From assembly GCA_030740335.1 (NCBI GenBank), contig JASLXL010000242.1, forward strand, positions 1 through 29,922: 29,922 nucleotides of DNA. Reading direction: 5' to 3'. Below are positions 1 through 6,672 of the stretch, piece by piece; within the stretch, counting starts at the first letter, position 1; the number at the start of each line of letters is the position of its first letter. The position numbers and the translations under genes were made by a program. The stretch is from SAR202 cluster bacterium. GTDB lineage: Bacteria > Chloroflexota > Dehalococcoidia > SAR202 > CAJWER01. Below the pieces are notes generated by a model. That model was not told where the DNA came from. It saw only the letters and a program-made list of their open reading frames with translations, and made no database searches.

Positions 1-1
1 C

Positions 2-430
2 CAATCGTTCGGCTTGCTTCCGCTGTTGTCGGCCTTCGAGAATGTGGAGTTACCTCTGCGAATTTCCGGCGTCCGTGCCGGAGAGCGAGAGCAGCGTGCC
101 AGAGACGCTCTGGAGATGGTCGGCCTCACGCGCAGGTCGAAGCACAGGCCGTATGAGCTATCTGGCGGCGAGCAGCAGCGTGTCGCCATCGCACGGGCCA
201 TGGTGACTCGGCCACCGCTCCTTCTAGCGGATGAGCCCACCGGAGAGTTGGACTCCACCAATGCGCGGTCCATATTCGGCCTCTTCATTGAAATGGTGCA
301 CGAACAGGGGATCAGCGTCGTCGCTGCGACCCACGACTCCACGCTCCTTGCCATGGCAGACGAGGTCAAGGAGATGCGGGACGGCGTCATGAGCGAACGC
401 GCAGAGGAGTCCCACAGGTACCGCGAGTAG
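2..430 (+). CDS. ABC transporter ATP-binding protein, MacB/LolD type (3' part)
   Basis: The gene enters from outside the window, so Walker A is missing. The first visible residues (QSFGLLPLLSAFENVELPL) are the Q-loop region typical of the MacB/LolD/FtsE family, which energises export or extraction of lipoproteins and other envelope substrates. The signature motif LSGGEQQRVAIARAM, the Walker B/D-loop LLLADEPTGELD and the H-loop ATHD are all present and intact, so the protein was probably functional. It ends at TAG 428-430 with a short charged tail. The partner permease must lie to the left, outside the window, because nothing to the right encodes one. Family assignment is firm; the substrate cannot be told. 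Confidence 0.93.
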   Translation, partial: QSFGLLPLLSAFENVELPLRISGVRAGEREQRARDALEMVGLTRRSKHRPYELSGGEQQRVAIARAMVTRPPLLLADEPTGELDSTNARSIFGLFIEMVHEQGISVVAATHDSTLLAMADEVKEMRDGVMSERAEESHRYRE

Positions 431-529
431 TCCTCAGTACCGGCGTTCGAGACTCGCGAAGCGCGCCCTCGTCGCCGATTACGCGGATCGCCTGTATGAG
501 CAATCCCACACTGTGTTCTTGTCTTGTTC

Positions 530-556
530 TTGAAACTTGGCTAGTATTTGTATAAA
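530..556 (+). promoter_or_regulatory. promoter-like boxes in a gene-poor stretch
   Basis: TTGAAA (530-535) and TATAAA (551-556) are separated by 15 bases, shorter than the usual 16-18. They sit in a locally AT-rich patch of GC-rich DNA. They could drive the doubtful ORF at 619. The rest of 431-618 shows no coding signal I can support. Confidence 0.22.
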
Positions 557-618
557 ATGCTTCCAGATTTCTCCAAGGGCTTGCCGTCCAAGCAAGGCCC
601 GTCAGCACAGGGACAGTC

Positions 619-984
619 ATGCGTCAGAGCACATCACAACAGGGCCCAGCCGGCCTCCTCTCATCGTTTCTCAGCACCGATTGCCGCCCCTCCGAAAGCG
701 GCGTGCGGGACATCTACCGCGAAACGACGATCTGCTATGCATACATGTGCCCCTACGCCTACGGCTGCACCGAAAAGACAGCGCGCGCGGCTCAGGTACT
801 GAACCGTCGCTGCATGAGGTATCAACCTGAGGAGATGCGTGTCACACCTGGTCTCTCCGACCTGGCCCTGGACCTGCTAGCACAACGCCAAGAGCAGGGC
901 AAGTCGGTCGGGACTGCCACGACCGAAGTGCTAGATCGCCTCAGGCCAAACGGCCCAATGCGCAAGGTACTACCCCCAAAATAG
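619..984 (+). CDS. doubtful small ORF, Cys-containing, unknown
   Basis: A 121-residue ORF that I do not recognise. It starts with ATG after a weak purine stretch (cagggacag). It holds a Cys/Tyr-rich patch around residues 48-68 (YAYMCPYAYGC), then a second Cys and a charged C-terminal half. Other frames over the same stretch are also open, which weakens the case. Its stop codon coincides with the first bases of a dispersed repeat (982-1020). It could be a real small protein, a remnant, or chance. Confidence 0.27.
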   Translation: MRQSTSQQGPAGLLSSFLSTDCRPSESGVRDIYRETTICYAYMCPYAYGCTEKTARAAQVLNRRCMRYQPEEMRVTPGLSDLALDLLAQRQEQGKSVGTATTEVLDRLRPNGPMRKVLPPK

Positions 985-1020
985 GTGGTGCTGCGCACGC
1001 TATGTAGGGCGGGGGTGGAC
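982..1020 (+). repeat. short GC-rich dispersed repeat, copy A
   Basis: Copy A shares the core GGTGCTGCGCACGC, followed by a G-rich GTAGGGCGGGG tail, with copies at 21989-22030 (inverted), 22893-22940 and 23892-23941. All copies begin with TAG. The core contains a small hairpin (GTGC-TGC-GCAC), as in REP-like elements. Confidence 0.5.
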
Positions 1021-1051
1021 ACACTTCGGATCGGAAGTCTGCGGTGCAGGT

Positions 1052-1116
1052 GGTTTGACAAGCTCACCACGAACGGAAGATTTGGTTCACTGTTCGCCCG
1101 GAGCTAGTCGAAGGGC
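1052..1116. repeat. imperfect inverted repeat of the SLSNH-coding type
   Basis: The left arm (1052-1075, GACAAGCTCACCACGAACGG) and the right arm (1092-1116, GTTCGCCCGGAGCTAGTCGA) are imperfect reverse complements around a 16-base spacer. Read on the minus strand, the left arm translates as MVSLSNH, a string familiar from intergenic repeats in many environmental bacterial genomes. It lies between copy A of the other repeat and the promoter of the SDR gene. A transcript would fold into a hairpin here. Confidence 0.6.
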
Positions 1117-1119
1117 AAA

Positions 1120-1147
1120 TTGCACAAAGCGACACTTCTTCTATATG
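1120..1147 (+). promoter_or_regulatory. candidate sigma70-type promoter of the SDR gene
   Basis: TTGCAC (1120-1125) and TATATG (1142-1147) are 16 bases apart, about 55 bases before the SDR start codon at 1203. This is a reasonable housekeeping promoter, judged by eye only. Confidence 0.4.
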
Positions 1148-1202
1148 GTTTTCTGGGAATCACCCCCGGTCTCATCAACTACGTTTATCACGAGGTAATC
1201 AA

Positions 1203-1970
1203 ATGGCCGATATGTTCGATCTGACGGGCAAGGTCGCGATGGTCACCGGGGGAAACGGCGGCATAGGCCTGGGCATAGCAAAGGGGCTCGCGACCGCCGG
1301 AGCAAACATCGCCGTAGCCGCACGGAACGAGGCTAAGACCGCGTTTGCCGTGGAGGCGATACGTGAACTGGGTGTGGATGCGCTGGGTCTGTCCCTGGAT
1401 GTGGCTGACGAGGACTCGGTGGCCGAGGCGATGTCTGCTGTCCTAGATCGATTCGGCCGTATGGACTGTTTGGTCAACAATGCGGGCATCAACGTCCGGA
1501 AGCCGCCTCAGGACTACAGCGTCGAGGAGTGGGACCAAGTCATGGGGATCAATCTACGGGGCGTATTTCTGTGTGCAAAGGCAACCCACCCGACTATGGC
1601 AGCATCCGGCGGTGGGAAAGTGATCAACATCGGCTCAATGACCTCGCTCTTCGGTAGCGACTGGGTGGCTTCATACTCCGCCAGCAAGGGCGGCGTAGTG
1701 CAGTTGACCAAGAGCCTGGGCATCGCCTGGGCAAAGGACAACATCCAGGTGAATGCCATCCTACCCGGCTGGATACGCACCAACCTGACCGCGGCTTACG
1801 AGCAGCCGGAGAACAGCGAGCGGAACGCATTCATAACGTCGCGTATCCCAACTGGCCGCTGGGGAGAGCCCGGCGACCTCGCCGGCGCGGCGGTGTTCCT
1901 GGCCAGCCGGGCATCGGACTACGTCACGGGCACAGCTATCCCAGTGGACGGCGGCTACTCGTCGTACTGA
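1203..1970 (+). CDS. short-chain dehydrogenase/reductase (classical SDR)
   Basis: A 255-residue NAD(P)-dependent oxidoreductase of the classical SDR family, cytosolic and probably tetrameric. Visible are the cofactor motif TGGNGGIG (residues 15-22), NNAG (92-95), catalytic Ser145, and the YSASK pair Tyr158/Lys162. The PG motif (188-189) and the C-terminal VTGTAIPVDGGYS typical of gluconate and 3-oxoacyl reductases are also present. It most resembles the KduD/gluconate 5-dehydrogenase group, but the substrate cannot be read from sequence. The ATG start is supported by GAGG about eight bases upstream. It precedes a crotonase and a CoA-transferase on the same strand, but a promoter-like pair at 1989-2016 suggests the latter two may be transcribed separately. 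Confidence 0.93.
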   Translation: MADMFDLTGKVAMVTGGNGGIGLGIAKGLATAGANIAVAARNEAKTAFAVEAIRELGVDALGLSLDVADEDSVAEAMSAVLDRFGRMDCLVNNAGINVRKPPQDYSVEEWDQVMGINLRGVFLCAKATHPTMAASGGGKVINIGSMTSLFGSDWVASYSASKGGVVQLTKSLGIAWAKDNIQVNAILPGWIRTNLTAAYEQPENSERNAFITSRIPTGRWGEPGDLAGAAVFLASRASDYVTGTAIPVDGGYSSY

Positions 1971-1988
1971 CCCCCCACCTCCAGCTTG

Positions 1989-2016
1989 TTGCGTGCCCGC
2001 CTCACCGTGATATAAC
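1989..2016 (+). promoter_or_regulatory. candidate promoter before the crotonase gene
   Basis: TTGCGT (1989-1994) and TATAAC (2011-2016), 16 bases apart, lie in the 80-base gap between the SDR stop and the crotonase start. The transcript would begin about 28 bases before the TTG start codon and include its GGAGG ribosome site. Confidence 0.4.
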
Positions 2017-2050
2017 ATCGCAACGCCTTCACAAGGCGGAGGATTCCCAC

Positions 2051-2839
2051 TTGTCCGAAGACATATATGTTGAGGATGCTGACGGCATTGCCACTATCGT
2101 GCTCAACCGTCCCGAGAAGCGCAACGCCATCAGCTACGAGGGCTGGCTGGAGTTACGTCGCCTGGCTACGGAGCTCGCGGCGGACGATAGCGTCCGAGTT
2201 GTGGTGCTCAAGGGTGCAGACGAGAAGTCTTTCTCCGCAGGGGCGGACATCAAAGACTTTGACAGATTCCGCACCAATTCCGAGCAAGCAAAGGTGTATC
2301 AGGCCGCCTTCGACGCGGCTGTGGACGCGATCGAGACGCTGCCGATGCCGACGATCTGCCATATAAAAGGGTTTTGCATCGGCGGTGGGTGTGAGTTGAC
2401 CCTCGCCACCGACGTGCGCATCGCAGCCGACAACGGTCGGTTCGCGATACCCGCGGCGCGCCTGGGGATAGTTGTCGGCCATCACGAGATTGGCAGGCTG
2501 GTGAGGCTGATCGGCCCTGGCAACTCGTCGTACCTCCTGCTCAGCGGACGAACGATCGACGCCGCCGAGGCGTTTCGCATAAGTCTGGTCACCAAGGTCG
2601 TCCCTCTCGAGGAGAGCGACAGCTACGTGGAGGAGCTGGCCCGCGAGATCGCGGATCTGGCTCCTCTGTCCCACAGAGTCCACAAGCAGATACTGCGGCA
2701 GGTAGTTGATAACCCCTCTTCCGCCGAGCTAACTGCAGAAGAGGCTACTCTCCCCTTCGTCAACTTCGATAGCGAGGATTTTCAGGAAGGACGTCGCGCG
2801 TTCCTCGAACGTCGCAAGCCCCGGTTTTCGGGCCACTAG
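2051..2839 (+). CDS. enoyl-CoA hydratase/isomerase family protein (crotonase)
   Basis: A 262-residue crotonase-fold protein acting on an acyl-CoA thioester. The start is TTG, with a clear GGAGGA site eight bases before it. The oxyanion-hole strands are present: FSAGADIKDF (61-70) and GFCIGGGCEL (107-116), with Glu115 matching the first catalytic Glu of classical hydratases. The second catalytic Glu, normally in PE.. before LGI, is Ala here (FAIPAARLGI, 132-140). Water addition by the two-Glu mechanism is therefore doubtful, and isomerase, decarboxylase, hydrolase or another crotonase chemistry is as likely. It lies 21 bases before a CaiB-type CoA-transferase, so the pair probably processes the same CoA ester: transfer of CoA, then modification. 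Confidence 0.9.
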   Translation: MSEDIYVEDADGIATIVLNRPEKRNAISYEGWLELRRLATELAADDSVRVVVLKGADEKSFSAGADIKDFDRFRTNSEQAKVYQAAFDAAVDAIETLPMPTICHIKGFCIGGGCELTLATDVRIAADNGRFAIPAARLGIVVGHHEIGRLVRLIGPGNSSYLLLSGRTIDAAEAFRISLVTKVVPLEESDSYVEELAREIADLAPLSHRVHKQILRQVVDNPSSAELTAEEATLPFVNFDSEDFQEGRRAFLERRKPRFSGH

Positions 2840-2860
2840 TTAGGGAAGGGAGATGAACCC

Positions 2861-4057
2861 GTGACTCACGGACCGCCGTTGGATGGAATTAAGGTGCTGG
2901 ACCTCACGCAGTTCATGGCAGGCCCGTTTTGCACTATGCTTCTGGCCGACATGGGTGCCGATGTTATCAAGATAGAGAAGCCCAACGGCGGTGACGACAT
3001 CCGGCGGAGCGGGCCTCCATTCATCAATAGCGAGTCGGCCGCCTTCATGGGAATCAACCGCAACAAGCGCAGCATTGTGATCGACCTGAAATCCGGTGAG
3101 GGGCAAGCGATTGTCCGCCACATGGCCCGGAACGCCCACGTGGTGGTGGAAAACATGAGGCCGGGGACCATGGACCGTATGGGGCTCGGCTACGAGGATC
3201 TACACAGGGAGAATCCGGCACTCGTCTACTGCAGCATTTCAGGTTTCGGCACTACCGGGCCGTACAAGGACCGACCGGGATTCGACCTGATGGCTCAGGG
3301 GATGTCAGGCCTCATGTCCATCACAGGTGTGGCAGGCGGCCCACCCATGAGGAACGGCCCACCAATCACGGACCTGAACGCAGGGATATACGCGGCGTTC
3401 GGGATAATGAACGCCTATGTCAGCCGGCTCAAGACCGGAGTGGGGCAACACATCGACGCGTCGCTGCTGGAGGCGGGGATAGCCTATACGATTTGGGAGT
3501 CGGCCATGTTCTTCGCCACAGGCGTCCCTCCGGGCCCGGTGGGCTCGGGACACCACCTGTCCGCCCCGTACCAGGCCTTTGCCACAAAAGACAGCTACAT
3601 AATGGTAGGCGGGGCAAACCAGGCCAACTGGGAGCGGCTGTGCGGCGCCATCGGCCGCGAGGACCTGCTAGAGGAAGAAAGATTCGCCAGCAACGCCCTT
3701 CGAATGCAGAACGTGGTCCCACTGGAAGATACGCTCCAAGACACACTTTCGGAGCAATCTACGGCCCGCTGGCTGGAGGTGCTGGAAAGCGCTGGAGTGC
3801 CCTGCGGTCCAATCAACGACATGGCCGAGGTTTTCGCGGACCCGCAGGTGACAGCGCGAGACATGGTGGTGGAATTGGAGCACCCCTTGGCGGGAACTAC
3901 CCGGAACATCGGGATCCCGATCAAGTTGTCGGAGACCCCTGGCTCGGTCCGCACGGCTGCCCCGACGTTGGGACAGCACACTGACTCGGTCCTGGCCGAG
4001 TACGAATACGCGCCTGACGATATAAGCAGCCTCAGGACACGCAGGGTGGTCCGCTAG
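2861..4057 (+). CDS. CaiB/BaiF family (type III) CoA-transferase
   Basis: A 398-residue class III CoA-transferase, which moves CoA between carboxylic acids through an aspartyl-CoA intermediate. Visible are the N-terminal LDLTQFMAGPFCTMLLADMG (14-33), the family-typical NKRSIVIDLK (68-77) and NMRPGTMDRMGLGYE (98-112). The probable catalytic Asp171 lies in PPITDLNAG. The GTG start has the ribosome site GGGAAGGGAG about eight bases upstream; the nearby ATG at 2853 is out of frame. The length is normal for the family. It forms a two-gene unit with the crotonase. Substrate unknown: carnitine, bile acids, oxalate, succinate and methylmalonate-related acids are all handled by relatives. Confidence 0.95.
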   Translation: MTHGPPLDGIKVLDLTQFMAGPFCTMLLADMGADVIKIEKPNGGDDIRRSGPPFINSESAAFMGINRNKRSIVIDLKSGEGQAIVRHMARNAHVVVENMRPGTMDRMGLGYEDLHRENPALVYCSISGFGTTGPYKDRPGFDLMAQGMSGLMSITGVAGGPPMRNGPPITDLNAGIYAAFGIMNAYVSRLKTGVGQHIDASLLEAGIAYTIWESAMFFATGVPPGPVGSGHHLSAPYQAFATKDSYIMVGGANQANWERLCGAIGREDLLEEERFASNALRMQNVVPLEDTLQDTLSEQSTARWLEVLESAGVPCGPINDMAEVFADPQVTARDMVVELEHPLAGTTRNIGIPIKLSETPGSVRTAAPTLGQHTDSVLAEYEYAPDDISSLRTRRVVR

Positions 4058-4111
4058 GGGATCACCTTCCTGATCGCGGCTATTCTAGCAAGACCTCATC
4101 AGGGTAGCCGG

Positions 4112-5917
4112 CTACCGGTACGAAAGGACGTTTACGCCGTCCGGTTCTGGGACCACCAGGACATTGAGTCCCTCCGCGTCCACGATGCGGCTGGCCAGGG
4201 TGTAGGCCTGTTCCTCGGATATCTCGGGAACAAAAAAGCCCGGGTCAGCGCGTTGCAGAAGGTCCACACGGTAGCCCAACGCCTTTTCCAGCCCTTCGAG
4301 GAATGCCGCGCTTCCTGCTGCAACGAGGACGGTCACGGCCTTTTTGCGCATGGTCGGGCGGTCTCCCGCCTCGGATTCGGGTGCGAGCCTGCGATCCTCC
4401 CTGTAGACGAACCAGTGGTAGGGCAGGACAATCAGGGCCGGCACCATAACTACGATGGCACCTCTCGAGTCGCTAATGACGTCCGATAGCTGGCCGTCCA
4501 GAAGCTCCCGAAGGAAGGTGAACAGCAGAACGCTGACACTGCCGAGCAGCGCTAGCATTCCGACGCCAAGAATCCCGAAGATAAAGATCTTTCGCGCTGT
4601 CGCCAGACGCTCTTCGACTCCGTCAGAGAGAACCCTGCGACGAATGGCGTTCCAGTAGTAAACCCACAGGGGAACACCGAGGATGCCGAATGTGATCGTA
4701 AGGGCAAGTCGGTCTCTCCACAGATCCCCGCCGGAAAACGAACCGGATCCCTCTATAGCCTCGAACACAGTTTCGACAATCGCACCTACGGCGAACGCGG
4801 TCAAGGCCACACCGACCGCTGTTGATGCGTATAGGACGGCTCCACGCACCGCCCATGCCTCAGGCGACCACGACTCGTCCTCTGACCCTGCCACCGACCG
4901 ATGGTAGACGTAAACCGCTCCAGCGACGATCAACGTGGCGATGCCCCCAGGCAGGAATCGGAACTGGGCGGCTGCCGTGGCAACCGGCAGCCCGATTGCC
5001 CACTCTAGAACGCCGAATACTATGATGCCGGCTCCGATCAGTATAGTCACCGCACTCCCGGCAATGACAAACCCGTAGAGGTACACCTGCCGCATGGTGG
5101 ATCCACCGTCTTTACTGGTGAAATGGAACCAGTGCACTGCCCAGGCAGGCGCCGCAACCAGGAGCAGGGCCAGCGCCTGCTTTGCTCCAGAACTCCACAA
5201 TCGACCGGACGATGGCACTACTATTGACTCGGCTGTCAGACCTACGTACGCCTCGCGGAGAATTCCGTTGATTAGCTGGGCGGCCCCGAAAGTGACGGCT
5301 GACAGTAGTCCAAATGCAAGTAGATAGAGGTAGAGTCTACGGACGGAACGGGTTTCTGGAGTCGGCTGACCCTCCTGGCTCTCGATACGCCAGTGGAAAG
5401 CCCACACCGCTGCCCAGACAACCAGGGTGGCCCAGGGGTAGCCGGAGTAGTCCCCGTCGCCGAGAAGGAACGACACTATCGCGTAAGCCGCGCTAATGAA
5501 AAACGTCGCGGCGGTCCCTAGGACGAGATATATGTAGATCTTCCTCAGGACCGAACGTGCCTCCACGGGCAGCTCTGCAACGTACCGTGTCACCATCCGC
5601 CAGTGGAAGTACCACAGCGGGAGGCCCACGATAATTAGCGCAAGACCGGAGGCAAGCCGTACGGTGCTGCCCGAGACAGTGGAGCCCACGAAAATCGAGT
5701 CGAGAACGAACAGGATGGCCACCACTACGCCGGACGCCGCCATCATCAACGCGACAAAGGAAACGACATAGAAGTATAGTCGGCGCACGCTACCGATTCC
5801 GGGATCGATCTCCTGGAATCCCCTACGCCGCCTGGCGAGGGCCACCAGGCCGTATACAATGGCACCGAGCACCGCTAGTATCAGCAGAGGCGGTATGAGG
5901 AACAACAAGCTTTCCAT
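4112..5917 (-). CDS. multi-spanning membrane protein with six internal repeats (DUF5671-like)
   Basis: About 601 residues and highly hydrophobic. After an N-terminal membrane helix (residues 4-28) there are six successive units, roughly at 45-108, 123-178, 192-264, 275-340, 357-423 and 441-503. Each opens with an Arg/Lys-aromatic motif (RRLYFY, RKIYIY, RRLYLY, RQVYLY, RGAVLY, RKIFIF). Most close with an aromatic/His-Trp motif (WYFHW, WAFHW, WAVHW, YVYH, WVYYW, PYHW). Each unit carries two or more helices, giving about 13 in all. The pattern matches what I recall of the DUF5671 family. A soluble tail of about 80 residues follows (LEGLEKALGYRVDLLQ, then an SEEQAYTLASRIVDAEG helix). ATG 5917 is preferred over TTG 5920 because AGGAG lies nine bases before it. 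Function unknown. It follows the small anchored protein at 5949-6476 on the same strand with a 31-base gap. Confidence 0.85.
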   Translation of the reverse strand: MESLLFLIPPLLILAVLGAIVYGLVALARRRRGFQEIDPGIGSVRRLYFYVVSFVALMMAASGVVVAILFVLDSIFVGSTVSGSTVRLASGLALIIVGLPLWYFHWRMVTRYVAELPVEARSVLRKIYIYLVLGTAATFFISAAYAIVSFLLGDGDYSGYPWATLVVWAAVWAFHWRIESQEGQPTPETRSVRRLYLYLLAFGLLSAVTFGAAQLINGILREAYVGLTAESIVVPSSGRLWSSGAKQALALLLVAAPAWAVHWFHFTSKDGGSTMRQVYLYGFVIAGSAVTILIGAGIIVFGVLEWAIGLPVATAAAQFRFLPGGIATLIVAGAVYVYHRSVAGSEDESWSPEAWAVRGAVLYASTAVGVALTAFAVGAIVETVFEAIEGSGSFSGGDLWRDRLALTITFGILGVPLWVYYWNAIRRRVLSDGVEERLATARKIFIFGILGVGMLALLGSVSVLLFTFLRELLDGQLSDVISDSRGAIVVMVPALIVLPYHWFVYREDRRLAPESEAGDRPTMRKKAVTVLVAAGSAAFLEGLEKALGYRVDLLQRADPGFFVPEISEEQAYTLASRIVDAEGLNVLVVPEPDGVNVLSYR

Positions 5918-5948
5918 CAACTACGACTCCTGTCCTGCGCGTTGTACG

Positions 5949-6476
5949 TCATCGCGCTTTGTCGGTGGTAGTGGCCGTGACCGGTTCCGTCACAGGCACT
6001 ATAGTCGGCTCCACGATGGGGATCCGGGGTTGCGTGCAGCCCTGGTAGGGCCACGAGCTGGCCGAGATGCGCCACTCCCCCTCCTCGCGAACCAGCGTGT
6101 AGTGCTCATCATGAGTCCATTCGTTGAGATCGAAGGGGCCGCCGTGTGACAACTGAGTCACCTCGAACACGACTATCGCCCTGTCATCGACAAAGTTGGT
6201 GACATCGTGAGCCACCCTGGAATCGTCGAGGTTTTCTCTAGCGTAGGACCGAGAGTACAGCTCCTCCAAAGAGCACCGCTCCTTCAGTTCGGAAGACATA
6301 TTTGCCTGGGCGGCCTCGAAGTCTTCCTCAGAAATGGCCTTGAGATAGAGCTGGACAGCCCTCTCCGGCGAGCCCTCAGGTAGCACCACGGCGTCTCTCA
6401 TCAGCGCAACCGCTATGGAGGCGATGAGCAGCACGCCCAACGCTACCCCGGAGCCGATCATCCAATATTTTGGCAT
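5949..6476 (-). CDS. membrane-anchored protein, possibly NTF2-like fold
   Basis: A 175-residue protein with one N-terminal membrane helix (about residues 5-26) and no lipobox Cys, so probably a signal anchor with the rest outside. The body (PERAVQLYLKAISEEDFEAAQANMS, then YTLVREEGEWRIS near the end) has the layout of NTF2/DUF4878-type domains: an alpha-helical start, then strands ending in a W-x-I/V-x motif. The C-terminus is a Thr/Pro/Val-rich tail. GGAG and AGAGG lie just upstream of the ATG. It is the first gene of a probable two-gene unit with the six-repeat membrane protein, so the two may work together at the membrane. Function not known. Confidence 0.8.
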   Translation of the reverse strand: MPKYWMIGSGVALGVLLIASIAVALMRDAVVLPEGSPERAVQLYLKAISEEDFEAAQANMSSELKERCSLEELYSRSYARENLDDSRVAHDVTNFVDDRAIVVFEVTQLSHGGPFDLNEWTHDEHYTLVREEGEWRISASSWPYQGCTQPRIPIVEPTIVPVTEPVTATTTDKAR

Positions 6477-6659
6477 CCTCTACTCCCAATTATCGTCAAG
6501 GACCGAGCCGGGCATGACCTATCGCTACGACTATATCAGCCCCGCGCGATCGCCGATTGGTGCGCTTGTACTTTATTTCGGTAGTAGGTCGTATGACTCC
6601 CATCGGCCATTCAGTCGGTGCGCTTCGGGCTGACACGTCGCCGAGACGCCTGAGCCCGG

Positions 6660-6672
6660 TATAATGGAGTAG
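6660..6672 (+). promoter_or_regulatory. -10 box TATAAT abutting a GTG start (possible leaderless mRNA)
   Basis: A perfect TATAAT at 6660-6665 ends six bases before the GTG start at 6672, so transcription would begin at or very near the start codon. No convincing -35 box lies 16-18 bases upstream. The only Shine-Dalgarno-like string (GGAG, 6666-6669) is two bases from GTG, too close to be used normally. Confidence 0.45.

Noticed and set aside
537..830. Two overlapping plus-strand ORFs (537-830 and 548-802)
   Set aside because: Compositionally odd (Arg/Pro/Ser-rich), mutually overlapping, no ribosome site and no recognisable motif.
822..1070. 82-residue minus-strand ORF beginning MVSLSNH
   Set aside because: Its start lies within the dispersed inverted repeat, and the rest runs antisense to another weak ORF; the familiar start is a property of the repeat, not of a protein.
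2153..2683. 176-residue minus-strand ORF
   Set aside because: Antisense to the well-supported crotonase; a shadow of GC-rich codon use.
3493..3984. 163-residue plus-strand ORF
   Set aside because: Lies in another frame inside the CoA-transferase and is Arg/Gly/Pro-rich, as expected for a shadow frame.
4103..4116. Perfect 14-base palindrome GGTAGCCGGCTACC over the stop of the six-repeat gene
   Set aside because: The stem is only six pairs with two loop bases, no T-run, and partly coding; too weak to call a terminator or operator.
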